A stretch of DNA of 12,201 nt from Chroococcidiopsidaceae cyanobacterium CP_BM_RX_35 (GCA_019242465.1 JAFAVL010000125.1:1-12201); one strand, 5' to 3'; counted from the stretch's first letter, positions 1 to 6,966 are shown. The notes: a model not told the origin generated them from the sequence alone. A program made the numbers and translations.

Positions 1-690
1 ACAGCTTATCAGAACGGTCAGGTCATCCCAAATACCCATATCCCAATTGTTGCTAGAGAAGAAGCTGCACAGGTCGATCGGCTTTTGCGTCGGAACCATC
101 GCCTGCCGCCGCGCACAGCAAGCGCACCCCGTTCTTTGGCTGGATTAGTCGTTTGTGGTGAATGTAAATCACCTATGACTGTGGCTCGGGTGACAACGCC
201 ACGCCAAGCTAGTGAGTATCTCTACTTACGCGCCGCTGCCTGTCCTCGACAACCTAAATGTCGCGCTATTTCCTACGAACAGGTGCTGGAGCAGACGATT
301 ACCACAATTTGCCGCCAACTTCCCCAAGCAGTGGCTCAGATTGATTATCCTCAGATGGATACGCTGAAAAATTCTCTGGGTAAGGTGATCGCCACCAAGC
401 AAGATATCCTAACTCAGTTACCCAACCTTAAAGCTGAAGGCATTTTAGACTCACAAACCGCTGCCCTGCGTACCTATAACCTTCGCACTGAGATCTCTGA
501 GCTCCAGGCACAACTAGCGACTCTGCCACCAGTAAATCTACGTTCTGTTGCTCAAGCCGTCTCAATTCCCCAATTTTGGCTAGACTTATCTGAAACCGAA
601 AGGCGATTTTACTTTCGAGAAGTCATTCATCAGATTGAGCTTGTCCGCTCTCAGGAAGAATGGCAGCTCAAACTAATTTTTATTTTTTAA
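1..690 (+). CDS. Large serine recombinase, C-terminal part (XisF-like), cut by the left window edge
   Basis: The frame is open from base 1, so the N-terminal catalytic resolvase domain lies outside the window. What remains (229 residues) matches the end of large serine recombinases: the tail of the recombinase domain (IPIVAREEAAQVDRLL, about residues 16-31), then a zinc ribbon with Cys at about 52 and 55 (CGEC) and 81 and 87 (CPRQPKC), then a helical, coiled-coil-like stretch from about 115 to 175. It ends in WLDLSETERRFYFREVI and a hydrophobic LIFIF tail. Cyanobacterial members of this group include XisF, which excises the fdxN element. They recombine DNA at attachment sites through a serine-DNA link. 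The stop is 18 bp before the next gene. The family assignment is firm, but XisF orthology and activity cannot be judged without the catalytic domain. An apparent TTG at 85 is internal, not a start. Confidence 0.88.
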   Translation, partial: TAYQNGQVIPNTHIPIVAREEAAQVDRLLRRNHRLPPRTASAPRSLAGLVVCGECKSPMTVARVTTPRQASEYLYLRAAACPRQPKCRAISYEQVLEQTITTICRQLPQAVAQIDYPQMDTLKNSLGKVIATKQDILTQLPNLKAEGILDSQTAALRTYNLRTEISELQAQLATLPPVNLRSVAQAVSIPQFWLDLSETERRFYFREVIHQIELVRSQEEWQLKLIFIF

Positions 691-697
691 ATTGACC

Positions 698-702
698 GGA
701 GG
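698..702 (+). promoter_or_regulatory. Shine-Dalgarno GGAGG for the Uma2 gene
   Basis: GGAGG lies 6 bases before the ATG at 709 and fixes that start over internal methionines. It sits in the 18-bp gap after the recombinase stop, so the two genes could be co-transcribed. Confidence 0.7.
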
Positions 703-708
703 TATGTC

Positions 709-1329
709 ATGACTACCCGTGTAGAAGCTGTCGAGATGCTGGCAGTTCCTCCATTAGTTCTGCGATTACAACCAATCGTCAGGCTGACTGATGACGAGTT
801 TTTTGAACTCTGTCAGCTCAATCGTGAATTGCAGATGAAACGCACAACACGAGGAGAGTTAATTATCATGCCACCTACAGGTGGTGAGAATGGGAAGCGG
901 AATGCCAACCTAACGATGGAGCTTGGTATTTGGAACCGTCAAACTAAGCTGGGTATAGTTTTTGACTCATCAACAAGCTTCAAACTTCCCAACGGAGCTG
1001 ACCGTTCTCCTGATGTATCTTGGGTTCGACTCAAAAAATGGGCTTCTCTAACTCCAGAGCAACGAGATAAATTTTTGCCGTTATGTCCTAACTTCGCAAT
1101 TGAGCTGCGCTCTCGTAGTGATCGCCTTGAAGATTTGCAAGAAAAAATGCAGGAATATTTAGATAATGGTTTGAGATTAGGCTGGTTAATCGATCCAAAA
1201 ACCCAAAGAGTTGAGGTTTATCGACCTGGATTAGCAGTTGAGGTCTTGTCATCGCCAAAAACTCTGTCAGGAGAAGATGTCTTGGAGGGGTTTGTTTTGG
1301 ATTTGCAGCCAATTTTCGACTTGAACTAA
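709..1329 (+). CDS. Uma2 family protein (DUF820, putative PD-(D/E)XK endonuclease)
   Basis: This 206-residue protein has the length and layout of the Uma2/DUF820 family, which is strongly expanded in cyanobacteria and has a restriction-endonuclease-like fold. Visible elements are GELIIMPPTGGENGKRN (about 49-65), the SPDVSW motif with the likely metal-binding Asp102, FAIELRSRSDRL with Glu132, then Lys146 in QEKMQEY, followed by the typical LGWLIDPKTQRVEVYRPG. All presumed catalytic residues are present, so the gene looks intact. The biological role of the family is not settled; nuclease activity is inferred from the fold. The start is supported by GGAGG 6 bases upstream. It follows the recombinase by 18 bp and precedes the acyltransferase gene by 41 bp. 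Nothing suggests it works with either neighbour. Confidence 0.9.
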   Translation: MTTRVEAVEMLAVPPLVLRLQPIVRLTDDEFFELCQLNRELQMKRTTRGELIIMPPTGGENGKRNANLTMELGIWNRQTKLGIVFDSSTSFKLPNGADRSPDVSWVRLKKWASLTPEQRDKFLPLCPNFAIELRSRSDRLEDLQEKMQEYLDNGLRLGWLIDPKTQRVEVYRPGLAVEVLSSPKTLSGEDVLEGFVLDLQPIFDLN

Positions 1330-1357
1330 GCTGTTCGCCTCATCAGGGTGTATCGCG

Positions 1358-1364
1358 AAAGGAG
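1358..1364 (+). promoter_or_regulatory. Shine-Dalgarno AAAGGAG selecting a TTG start
   Basis: AAAGGAG is placed 6 bases before TTG at 1371. No ATG occurs in frame near the N-terminus before the PlsC motifs begin, so this site is the main reason to accept the TTG start of the acyltransferase. Confidence 0.7.
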
Positions 1365-1370
1365 AAACTA

Positions 1371-2810
1371 TTGCCCCATCCAATTGTTCACGTTCAACCA
1401 GCGCTAGAATTTATTCCTCCCGCCTTCAACCCCCTAGTTCTGCGGGGGTTGCAACTACTATTGCCTGATTGGTTGCGATGGCAGACGAAAATTACCCACA
1501 TTCAAGCAGATAATGTCGAAACTTTAGTAGATCTCTACCAGCAATTCCAAGCAGGTAAAATTCGCTTTATGATGGCGTTCCGTCATCCTAGTGCTGACGA
1601 TCCGCTTTGTATGGCATACCTGTTATCTCGCTTAGTTCCAGAAGTAGCACGACAACAAAAAATATTGCTGCAACAGCCAATTCATGCCCACTTCATCTAC
1701 GATCGGGGTATTCCACTATGGGCGGGAGCTTATGTAGGCTGGCTATATTCTCGCATGGGTGGAACCCCCATCCATCGAGGCAAGTTCGACCGGATTGGTT
1801 TGCACTCAGCTCGCGACTTGTTTGCCAATGGTATGATACCAATCGCAGCAGCCCCAGAAGGAGCTACCAACGGTCACAATGGAATTGTTAGCCCGCTGGA
1901 ACCAGGCATTGCCCAGATGGGATTCTGGTGTGTTGAAGATCTGCTTAAAGCTGGACGCTCTGAGCAGGTTCTGATTGTGCCCATCGGAATTCAGTACCGT
2001 TACGTTGAGCCTCCTTGGCAGCCTTTGGAAAAGCTTTTGAGTGAATTGGAAACGGCTAGTGGTTTACCTGTGGCTGTCGAGCAAGCTCAGGATTCAAATG
2101 CAGCTCAGGCACTGCTCTATCGCCGACTTTTTCGTTTGGGCGAACACTTACTATCCTTAATGGAGGAATTTTACACCCGGTTCTACCATCAAGTGCTACC
2201 TAAGACCACAACGAAAGAGATATCTACTGGTACAGCGACAACAGCATCTTTTTCCGCCGAGGCTCTATTGCCTGGCGCTAGCGAACAGTTCGCCTCTCGA
2301 CTCCAAGCGCTCCTCAACACAGCATTGCAGGTAGCAGAGCAATACTTCGGTCTACCAGCTAAGGGGAGTTTAATTGACCGTTGTCGTCGCCTAGAACAAG
2401 CAGGCTGGGATCGGATTTACCGAGAAGATATTAAGCAGATTGAAGCGCTGTCCCCTCTAGAGCGAGGACTGGCTGACCTGATTGCCGAGGAGGCGAGCCT
2501 GAGAATGTGGCACATGCGGTTAGTAGAAAGTTTTGTCGCAGTGACAGGCAGGTACGTTCAGGAAAAATTTACAGTAGAGCGGTTTGCTGAAACCACGTTA
2601 CTTATGTGGGACACAATCACGCGCATTAGGGGCGATAATCCCTTTCGTCGTCCACGATTGGGTAAGCAATGGGTACAGATGACTATAGGTCAACCAATAT
2701 CAGTTTCAGACCGTTGGGAGGTCTATCAAGCCGATCGCCGCAGTGCAAGGCTAGCTGTTGGTGACCTCACTCACGACCTCCAGGAGGCTTTAGCAGGAAT
2801 GATTGAGTGA
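1371..2810 (+). CDS. PlsC-like glycerolipid acyltransferase (1-acyl-sn-glycerol-3-phosphate acyltransferase family)
   Basis: The first half carries the PlsC/LPLAT signature. The HX4D catalytic motif is RHPSADD (His72, Asp77), the substrate-binding block is YDRGIPLWAG...GGTPIHRG (about 110-137), and the PEG motif is AAAPEGATNGHNG (about 160-171). Enzymes of this family transfer an acyl chain to lysophosphatidate or related lysolipids at the membrane. At 479 residues it is about twice the length of a minimal PlsC. The second half (about 260-479) is mostly helical with no motif I recognise, an arrangement I associate with long cyanobacterial acyltransferase homologues. No clear transmembrane helix is visible; hydrophobic stretches near 20-32 and 115-130 could mediate interfacial binding. 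The start is TTG, supported by AAAGGAG at 1358. Substrate is not determinable: it may be a minor lysophosphatidate acyltransferase rather than the main PlsC. Confidence 0.85.
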   Translation: MPHPIVHVQPALEFIPPAFNPLVLRGLQLLLPDWLRWQTKITHIQADNVETLVDLYQQFQAGKIRFMMAFRHPSADDPLCMAYLLSRLVPEVARQQKILLQQPIHAHFIYDRGIPLWAGAYVGWLYSRMGGTPIHRGKFDRIGLHSARDLFANGMIPIAAAPEGATNGHNGIVSPLEPGIAQMGFWCVEDLLKAGRSEQVLIVPIGIQYRYVEPPWQPLEKLLSELETASGLPVAVEQAQDSNAAQALLYRRLFRLGEHLLSLMEEFYTRFYHQVLPKTTTKEISTGTATTASFSAEALLPGASEQFASRLQALLNTALQVAEQYFGLPAKGSLIDRCRRLEQAGWDRIYREDIKQIEALSPLERGLADLIAEEASLRMWHMRLVESFVAVTGRYVQEKFTVERFAETTLLMWDTITRIRGDNPFRRPRLGKQWVQMTIGQPISVSDRWEVYQADRRSARLAVGDLTHDLQEALAGMIE

Positions 2811-2913
2811 TGGCTAGTGGGCTGCTTCGAGGAATACCTGGCAAAAGACATCTTACAGATAGTACATGAATTATTAGTGTTTAGAATTACAAGCTAACTT
2901 AATGTTTTTCTTT

Positions 2914-3045
2914 TTAATCGATGTAAGTTCTATTTGCATACTTACCTGATAATTCCCGTAATGCTAAATCAGCATAGACATAAACGGTAAAGCCGTAGAA
3001 ATCCAGCCAGAGAATTAAGCCAAAAAATTTTGATTTTGGATGGCT
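2914..3045 (-). pseudogene. Possible remnant of a gene end, 43 codons without a start
   Basis: On the minus strand the frame from 3045 to the TAA at 2914-2916 reads like a real protein terminus, with a hydrophobic aromatic stretch (LILWLDFYGFTVYVYADL) followed by ALRELSGKYANRTYID. It has no ATG, GTG or TTG at its upstream end and is closed there by an in-frame TAA (3046-3048), so it cannot be a normal gene. I do not recognise the family. The best reading is the 3' end of a decayed gene, perhaps a membrane protein. Chance cannot be excluded at this length. Confidence 0.35.
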
Positions 3046-3126
3046 TTAAAAAGAATAAGTTTCTACATATATAAGAGAGCGCAATCGCTAGCTCTAAGCC
3101 AGCATTTAGGTCATTATCTCACGGCT

Positions 3127-3142
3127 CATCCCAACAGGGATG
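3127..3142. repeat. Small perfect inverted repeat (6-bp stem, 4-base loop)
   Basis: CATCCC and GGGATG flank the loop AACA. It has no following T-run on either strand, so it is not a standard terminator. Function unknown. Confidence 0.35.
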
Positions 3143-3381
3143 TTCCTTCATTTGGACCTGGCTACCTATTGCTGTTTTGCGAATACTCTGAGGCATTAGG
3201 TGATCTCAACACTTATAGCTCAAAACCTCTCTTAGCATATTGAAGCAACTTAAGCAAAAAAGCTTGATAGAACTTGATAAATTGAATATATTTAGTATGC
3301 AATATATTTGTCTTGCAGACAGCGCTACAGGAAAAAACAAACTGGCAGCTGAACCGCAGCGATTCATATAATTATACAAAT

Positions 3382-5022
3382 ATGTACAAACAAACTTTTG
3401 CCTGGGGTCGTTCAAAAAAGCGGTTTCGTCGTCCTGACGAGTGGGTTGAGTGGCTCTGGATTGCGGGGCTGCTATTAGCCGCAGTGCTACTGTTCGGGAT
3501 TAATCTTGGTGGAGTGGCGCTGCGGGATTGGGATGAAGGGATTGTTGCCCAGGTAGCGCGTGACATCTGGCGTGCTCCATCTGGTTCAATGCGCTGGCTG
3601 TATCCAACGCTTGGAGGCGAACCTTATCTGAATAAGCCGCCATTGATGCATTGGCTAATTGCTTTAACCTACTCAATCGGCGGTGTGAATGAGTGGACGA
3701 CGCGTCTACCAGGGGCAATGCTGACTGCGCTCTCGGTGCCGCTACTGTATTGCATTGGTCGGGAAATTTTTCATCAACGACTTTGGGCTATCTTCTCTGC
3801 CCTAACTTACTTAACAATGCTGCCAGTTGTACGTCACGGTCGATTGGCAATGCTAGACGGGGCAGTGGAGTGTTTTTTTTTGTTGATGATCTGGTGTCTG
3901 TTGCGCTCGCGTCGCGATTTGCGCTATTGCTTAGGAGTTGGTCTCAGTTTTGGACTGATTTGCCTCACGAAAGGCATTATGGGAGTCCTACTAGGTGTGA
4001 TCGCCATGGCGTTTCTCTTTTGGGATACACCACGACTCCTCAGTAGTTGGTATATGTGGATTGGTGTCCTGCTTGGTAGTGCTGATGTCGCCTTCTGGTA
4101 CAGTGCCCAGTGGCTGCACTATAGTCAAACTTTTAATACAGTTATTGTGAATCAATCTTGGGGACGGGTTTGGTCCTCAGTTGAAAATCATGCAGGACCA
4201 ATTTGGTACTATCTGTTAGAAATCTGCAAGTATGCTTGGCCGTGGCTACTGTTTTTGCCCCAAGGTTTACGCTTAACCTGGAGCCACTGCAACCTGAGTT
4301 GGGCGAAACTCGTGCTGGTTTGGAGTGGGGTCTATTTGCTAGCAATTTCAGCGATGGAAACCAAACTTCCCTGGTACGTCTTACCCCTTTACCCGGCGCT
4401 GGCTCTAGCCACAGGAGTCCAGTTGGCTGAGGCTTGGCAGTGGCGCTCTGCGCCTTATCCGCGTGCTTGGGTTGCAGTTTTGGCATTGCTGGCGCTAGGA
4501 GCTACAGTGGGCAGCTTTTACTTTAGTCCCTGGGTTTCTGTAGCACCGAAGTGGGAGTTACAGGTGATTTTAGCGGCAGTAGGGGCAACAATGACATTGG
4601 CAGCTGTGTTAGCGGCATTGAGAGACCAGCAATTTATCTCAATCTTGTTTTGGGGTTCATATGTTTCGCTGCTACTACTCATGACTTCTGATCACTGGGT
4701 TTGGGAGTTGGCGGAAACGTATCCGGTTAAACCAGTGGCAGAAATTATCAGAAACAACACCCCAGCCGGACAAAAAGTTTATACTTCCTACCACGACAAT
4801 CGTCCTTCGTTGAATTTTTATAGCGATCGCCAAGTTATCCCAGTGATTGGCGATCCAAGTCGCGGTTTGTCTGCCATTGATGAACTGCAACACAAATGGC
4901 AGCAAGACGCTCATCCCTATTTCCTCCTCAATCAGCCTGCTCAGGAAAAATTAGATCTGACATCAGTGAAGTCGCTGGGCACGGCTGAGGGTTGGACACT
5001 GATGACAAAAGTCGCTAGCTAA
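3382..5022 (+). CDS. GT39 family membrane glycosyltransferase (ArnT/PMT-like)
   Basis: This polytopic membrane protein (546 residues from the ATG) belongs to the dolichyl/polyprenyl-phosphate sugar transferase group, GT39/PMT_2. After a short basic N-terminus comes membrane helix 1 (about 24-44). The first periplasmic loop carries the acidic pair Asp51-Glu52 in RDWDEGIVAQVARDIW, equivalent to the catalytic region of ArnT, and LNKPPLMHW (about 83-91). About ten further hydrophobic segments follow, then a soluble C-terminal part of roughly 100 residues (from about AETYPVKPVAEII). Such enzymes move a sugar from a lipid-phosphate carrier to lipid, glycan or protein on the outer face of the membrane. 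Donor and acceptor are unknown. An in-frame TTG at 3313 would add 23 residues, but neither start has a good Shine-Dalgarno. I chose ATG because the basic residues then lie just before helix 1. A run of nine T occurs at 3873-3881. Confidence 0.85.
   Translation: MYKQTFAWGRSKKRFRRPDEWVEWLWIAGLLLAAVLLFGINLGGVALRDWDEGIVAQVARDIWRAPSGSMRWLYPTLGGEPYLNKPPLMHWLIALTYSIGGVNEWTTRLPGAMLTALSVPLLYCIGREIFHQRLWAIFSALTYLTMLPVVRHGRLAMLDGAVECFFLLMIWCLLRSRRDLRYCLGVGLSFGLICLTKGIMGVLLGVIAMAFLFWDTPRLLSSWYMWIGVLLGSADVAFWYSAQWLHYSQTFNTVIVNQSWGRVWSSVENHAGPIWYYLLEICKYAWPWLLFLPQGLRLTWSHCNLSWAKLVLVWSGVYLLAISAMETKLPWYVLPLYPALALATGVQLAEAWQWRSAPYPRAWVAVLALLALGATVGSFYFSPWVSVAPKWELQVILAAVGATMTLAAVLAALRDQQFISILFWGSYVSLLLLMTSDHWVWELAETYPVKPVAEIIRNNTPAGQKVYTSYHDNRPSLNFYSDRQVIPVIGDPSRGLSAIDELQHKWQQDAHPYFLLNQPAQEKLDLTSVKSLGTAEGWTLMTKVAS
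4823..4830. repeat. HIP1 palindrome GCGATCGC
   Basis: Exact copy of the highly iterated palindrome found in many cyanobacterial genomes, here inside the GT39 coding sequence. It supports cyanobacterial origin. Confidence 0.85.
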
Positions 5023-5024
5023 GA

Positions 5025-5426
5025 TTAGCGGTGCAGGTTTTGGTTGGCATGGATAACTTCTGTCGCTTGCAATAACTCCTGAAGCGGTTGCTGCTTCGAG
5101 TTCAGGCTTTCCAAAGTTACGAAGCTAACTCCGAAGAGAATGACACTGCCAAGCGCAACAATTAGGGAAGGGCGCTGTAGACGGCCAAAATCGCGTAGGA
5201 TTCGGACTAAAGGTCGGCTTTGACGACGCAATGCCTCACTGACGACTAACTGCTTATCCTTATGAGGGTCACGGACGTAATGACCGCTCCATGCCACTAC
5301 CAGTTGTTCCTGGCAATGTGGACAGGTAAACAGACCATTGCCAAGCTTGACTTGCTGTAGACTATCAAGCCCTTGGCAGATTGGGCAAGTAACAGAATAA
5401 TTATCAAAAGTGTGAGGAGAGTTCAT
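5025..5426 (-). CDS. Small zinc-ribbon protein with one C-terminal membrane helix, function unknown
   Basis: The 133-residue product begins with a zinc ribbon: CPIC at 14-17 and CPHC at 35-38, a standard four-cysteine knuckle pair. A basic, helical linker rich in Arg (about 65-85) follows, then one hydrophobic segment (about 88-105, LIVALGSVILFGVSFVTL) and a short polar tail. The positive-inside rule puts the zinc ribbon in the cytoplasm with the tail outside. I do not recognise a named family. Zinc-ribbon plus single-helix proteins are common and poorly characterised. ATG at 5426 is preferred to the TTG at 5435, because AGG in the region 5436-5440 is better spaced for the ATG. Its stop lies 2 bp from that of the GT39 gene, so the two genes converge with no room for a separate terminator. 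Confidence 0.75.
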   Translation of the reverse strand: MNSPHTFDNYSVTCPICQGLDSLQQVKLGNGLFTCPHCQEQLVVAWSGHYVRDPHKDKQLVVSEALRRQSRPLVRILRDFGRLQRPSLIVALGSVILFGVSFVTLESLNSKQQPLQELLQATEVIHANQNLHR

Positions 5427-5747
5427 AGTCTTCAACCTAGTTCATTCCAATCTCTTTATCCAGAGGGACATCGAATTCCCAGCCAAACATTCCTGGTTGC
5501 CCAAGCCTCAGTTTGCCCATTTTGCTTTAATAATCACACATTCAGTAGATAAAATGTGTTTTCTTTGCATTTCGTCGTCTGATTCCTCATTGAATCATCG
5601 CCGAGAGCAAAAAGTTCGCCTTGCGCTTCTGTTGCCCTAAGCTTCAAGAAACATAGTTCCAGCGTACTTGTCGGGTCGCTAAATGATGCCGCAGAATGAG
5701 AGGTAATACACAAAAATTTAAATTCGCCCAAACCACCTCTCTGTTTG
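5427..5747. other. Intergenic region between the zinc-ribbon gene and the ClC pseudogene
   Basis: About 320 bp between divergently oriented genes, so promoters for both should lie here. Apart from the small ORF at 5437-5520, nothing is recognised with confidence. An 11-base string at 5600-5610 (GCCGAGAGCAA) also occurs at 11581-11591, in and just past the right arm of the palindrome at 11566-11588. This hints at a degraded dispersed repeat but is too short to prove one. Confidence 0.4.
5437..5520 (-). CDS. Candidate 27-residue small ORF upstream of the zinc-ribbon gene
   Basis: ATG at 5520 to TAG at 5437 encodes a peptide with balanced composition (it begins MGKLRLGQPGMFGWEFDV and ends KEIGMN). 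The stop lies 10 bases before the ATG of the zinc-ribbon gene, on the same strand, in a different frame. It has no good Shine-Dalgarno, only AAAGCAAA before the ATG. It could be a leader peptide coupled to the downstream gene, a small protein, or chance. No relatives are known to me. Confidence 0.3.
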   Translation of the reverse strand: MGKLRLGQPGMFGWEFDVPLDKEIGMN

Positions 5748-6419
5748 ATGAATGCCCTCCCTTCCCATAAGTTTCTACCACAACAGCCAGCGCTGTCTGA
5801 GTCTTCTACCCGCTTAACTCACATATTTAACCGTTTTCAGCCGTCCCCAGAAACTGTAGTGCTGCTCTTAGCAGTGCTAATTGGTGGCAGTACTGGCATG
5901 GGAGTCGTTACGTTTCACTACCTGATTGAATTCGTTCACCGTCTCATGCTAGAAGACCTGATGGGGGTAATTGCGGTTTGGGGGCTTGGACTTTAGCTTG
6001 TGTTCCTATCTGTGGGGGATTGATTGTTGGGTTGATGCGTTGGCGCTCTCCGGACTTCGGACCAGGGCTCTCGGCACAGTTATTAGTTGTACTCCTCTTG
6101 CTCAAGCTTGTACTGACAGCCATTAGCCTTGGCAGTGGTTTTGGCGGTGGTGTTTTTGCCCCAGCTATGTTCCTTTGAGATTCTCTATGCCTGTACTGAT
6201 GAACTCTTATCCGGGGTCTTAAGCCGGATGGCAGCACGAGGTTTACACCAGTTGCCAGTGGTAGACCGAGACAGAAGAGAGCGCATTTTAGGCTTACTGG
6301 AGCGGGAGCAGATCGACTTAGTTTGTAGGGTGGCGGCAACGCGCCAGTTACTCCGCCACTATTTGAGCGTACCATCTAAACCTGATGAATTATCTTTACC
6401 AACTCTTAAGCCTGTTTAA
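5748..6419 (+). pseudogene. Broken ClC chloride channel/transporter with CBS domain
   Basis: Three pieces of one protein lie in order in shifting frames. Piece 1 (5748 to about 5984) is the ClC N-terminus, with ETVVLLLAVLIGGSTGMG and MLEDLMGVIAVWG. At the G-run 5980-5984 one G appears lost (five where six would keep the frame), giving an early TAG. Piece 2 (to about 6178) continues as GAWTLACVPICGGLIVGLMR up to GPGLSA, then jumps in frame to QLLVVLLLLKLVLTAISLG and GGVFAPAMFL. This omits most of the channel, including the GSG(I/A)-type selectivity and GxEGP motifs. Piece 3 (to the TAA at 6417-6419), in another frame, is the end of a C-terminal CBS domain (LYACTDELLSGVLSRMAARG, then HQLPVVDR) plus a tail. 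About 220 residues survive of a protein that normally has well over 400 for the channel alone. No transposon is visible at the breaks. It cannot function. Confidence 0.88.
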
Positions 6420-6437
6420 CTGATTGTGCGAGTCCCT

Positions 6438-6719
6438 TTACTCGATGCGAGCTGGAGTTAAAGGTAAGTCGTTCCAAAAGTGAGCGGAAGGACGAGTAAA
6501 AGCATCCAGATTTTCATCAACAAGCTGCGCTAATTTCAGCGATACACAAAGTCTAAACTCATCTGTAGCGATCCTAGAGATGCGGACATGTAAATAAGGA
6601 GCCAGCCCAAATTTAAAACAAGCAAACTGATAATCAAGATATAAGCGCTCAAGCGAGGAATAGGAAAAATTACTAGCACAAGCAACTAAACACCAGGGTA
6701 GCTCTAAGATTGGCTCCAT
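6438..6719 (-). CDS. Conserved-looking hypothetical protein, 93 aa
   Basis: A complete minus-strand frame from ATG (6719) to TAA (6438). Composition and codon use look like real cyanobacterial coding DNA. The product is soluble, mixed alpha/beta in character, with several aromatic and Cys residues near the N-terminus (LELPWCLVACASNF, YLDYQFACFKF) and a conserved-looking end (FTRPSAHFWNDLPLTPARIE). I recognise no domain. An AGG about 11 bases before the ATG is a weak, rather distant ribosome site. It converges on the ClC pseudogene, with an 18-bp gap. The long non-coding region upstream, with a CRP-like palindrome about 230 bp from the start, could carry its promoter. It could still be a chance frame, but the antisense frames here are not open over the same length. 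Confidence 0.55.
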   Translation of the reverse strand: MEPILELPWCLVACASNFSYSSLERLYLDYQFACFKFGLAPYLHVRISRIATDEFRLCVSLKLAQLVDENLDAFTRPSAHFWNDLPLTPARIE

Positions 6720-6950
6720 GTTATTGATTACCTAAATCTTAAAAAGGTAATAAGGCTTCTTTGGCTATTTCTATCGTTCAAAACAAGTGAATTCTAGAAT
6801 GGTTGAGTATCAGATTTTGTTATTGTTGAACTTTAATTTACCTTTTAGACCCAATTGCTAGGAAAAAGGTTCAAAAAGAATAGAAAGATTCCCTCTTATA
6901 CAAAATGATACAAATTGAGAAACCTTCTCTTGACTGGGAGCGCTAGCAAT

Positions 6951-6966
6951 AGTGATTTAAATCACA
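6951..6966. promoter_or_regulatory. CRP/SYCRP1-type palindromic operator candidate
   Basis: AGTGATTTAAATCACA contains a perfect 14-bp palindrome (GTGATTTAAATCAC, 6952-6965). It fits the CRP-family pattern TGTGA-N6-TCACA at nine of ten specified bases; cyanobacterial SYCRP1 is known to use this pattern. It is also close to the FNR pattern TTGAT-N4-ATCAA. It lies about 230 bp from the minus-strand 93-aa gene and about 450 bp from the first kinase gene. TTGACT at 6930 resembles a -35 box, but no good -10 follows. Which gene it serves, if any, is unknown. Confidence 0.5.

Larger units (their letters stand above)
2811..3381. other. Gene-poor interval between the acyltransferase and GT39 genes
   Basis: This AT-rich stretch of about 570 bp has no convincing complete gene. 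It contains a protein-like minus-strand fragment (2914-3045), a small perfect hairpin CATCCC-aaca-GGGATG at 3127-3142, and a 67-codon plus-strand frame (3040-3243) that I regard as chance. No strong promoter or terminator was recognised. The GT39 promoter should lie in its right half. Confidence 0.6.

Noticed and set aside
3040..3243. 67-codon plus-strand frame in the gap before the GT39 gene
   Set aside because: No ribosome site, no recognisable domain, AT-rich beginning, and it overlaps the tail of the minus-strand protein-like fragment. Treated as chance.
5534..5731. 65-codon minus-strand frame upstream of the zinc-ribbon gene
   Set aside because: It starts with TTG without a Shine-Dalgarno and has mixed composition. 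Part of it may be repeat-derived (the GCCGAGAGCAA string).
5944..6375. 143-codon minus-strand frame
   Set aside because: Antisense to the ClC pseudogene, whose protein similarity on the plus strand is unmistakable.
6429..6444. CGAGT-N6-ACTCG hairpin as a terminator between the ClC pseudogene and the 93-aa gene
   Set aside because: The stem is only 5 bp, it has no T-run, and it overlaps the stop codon of the minus-strand gene.
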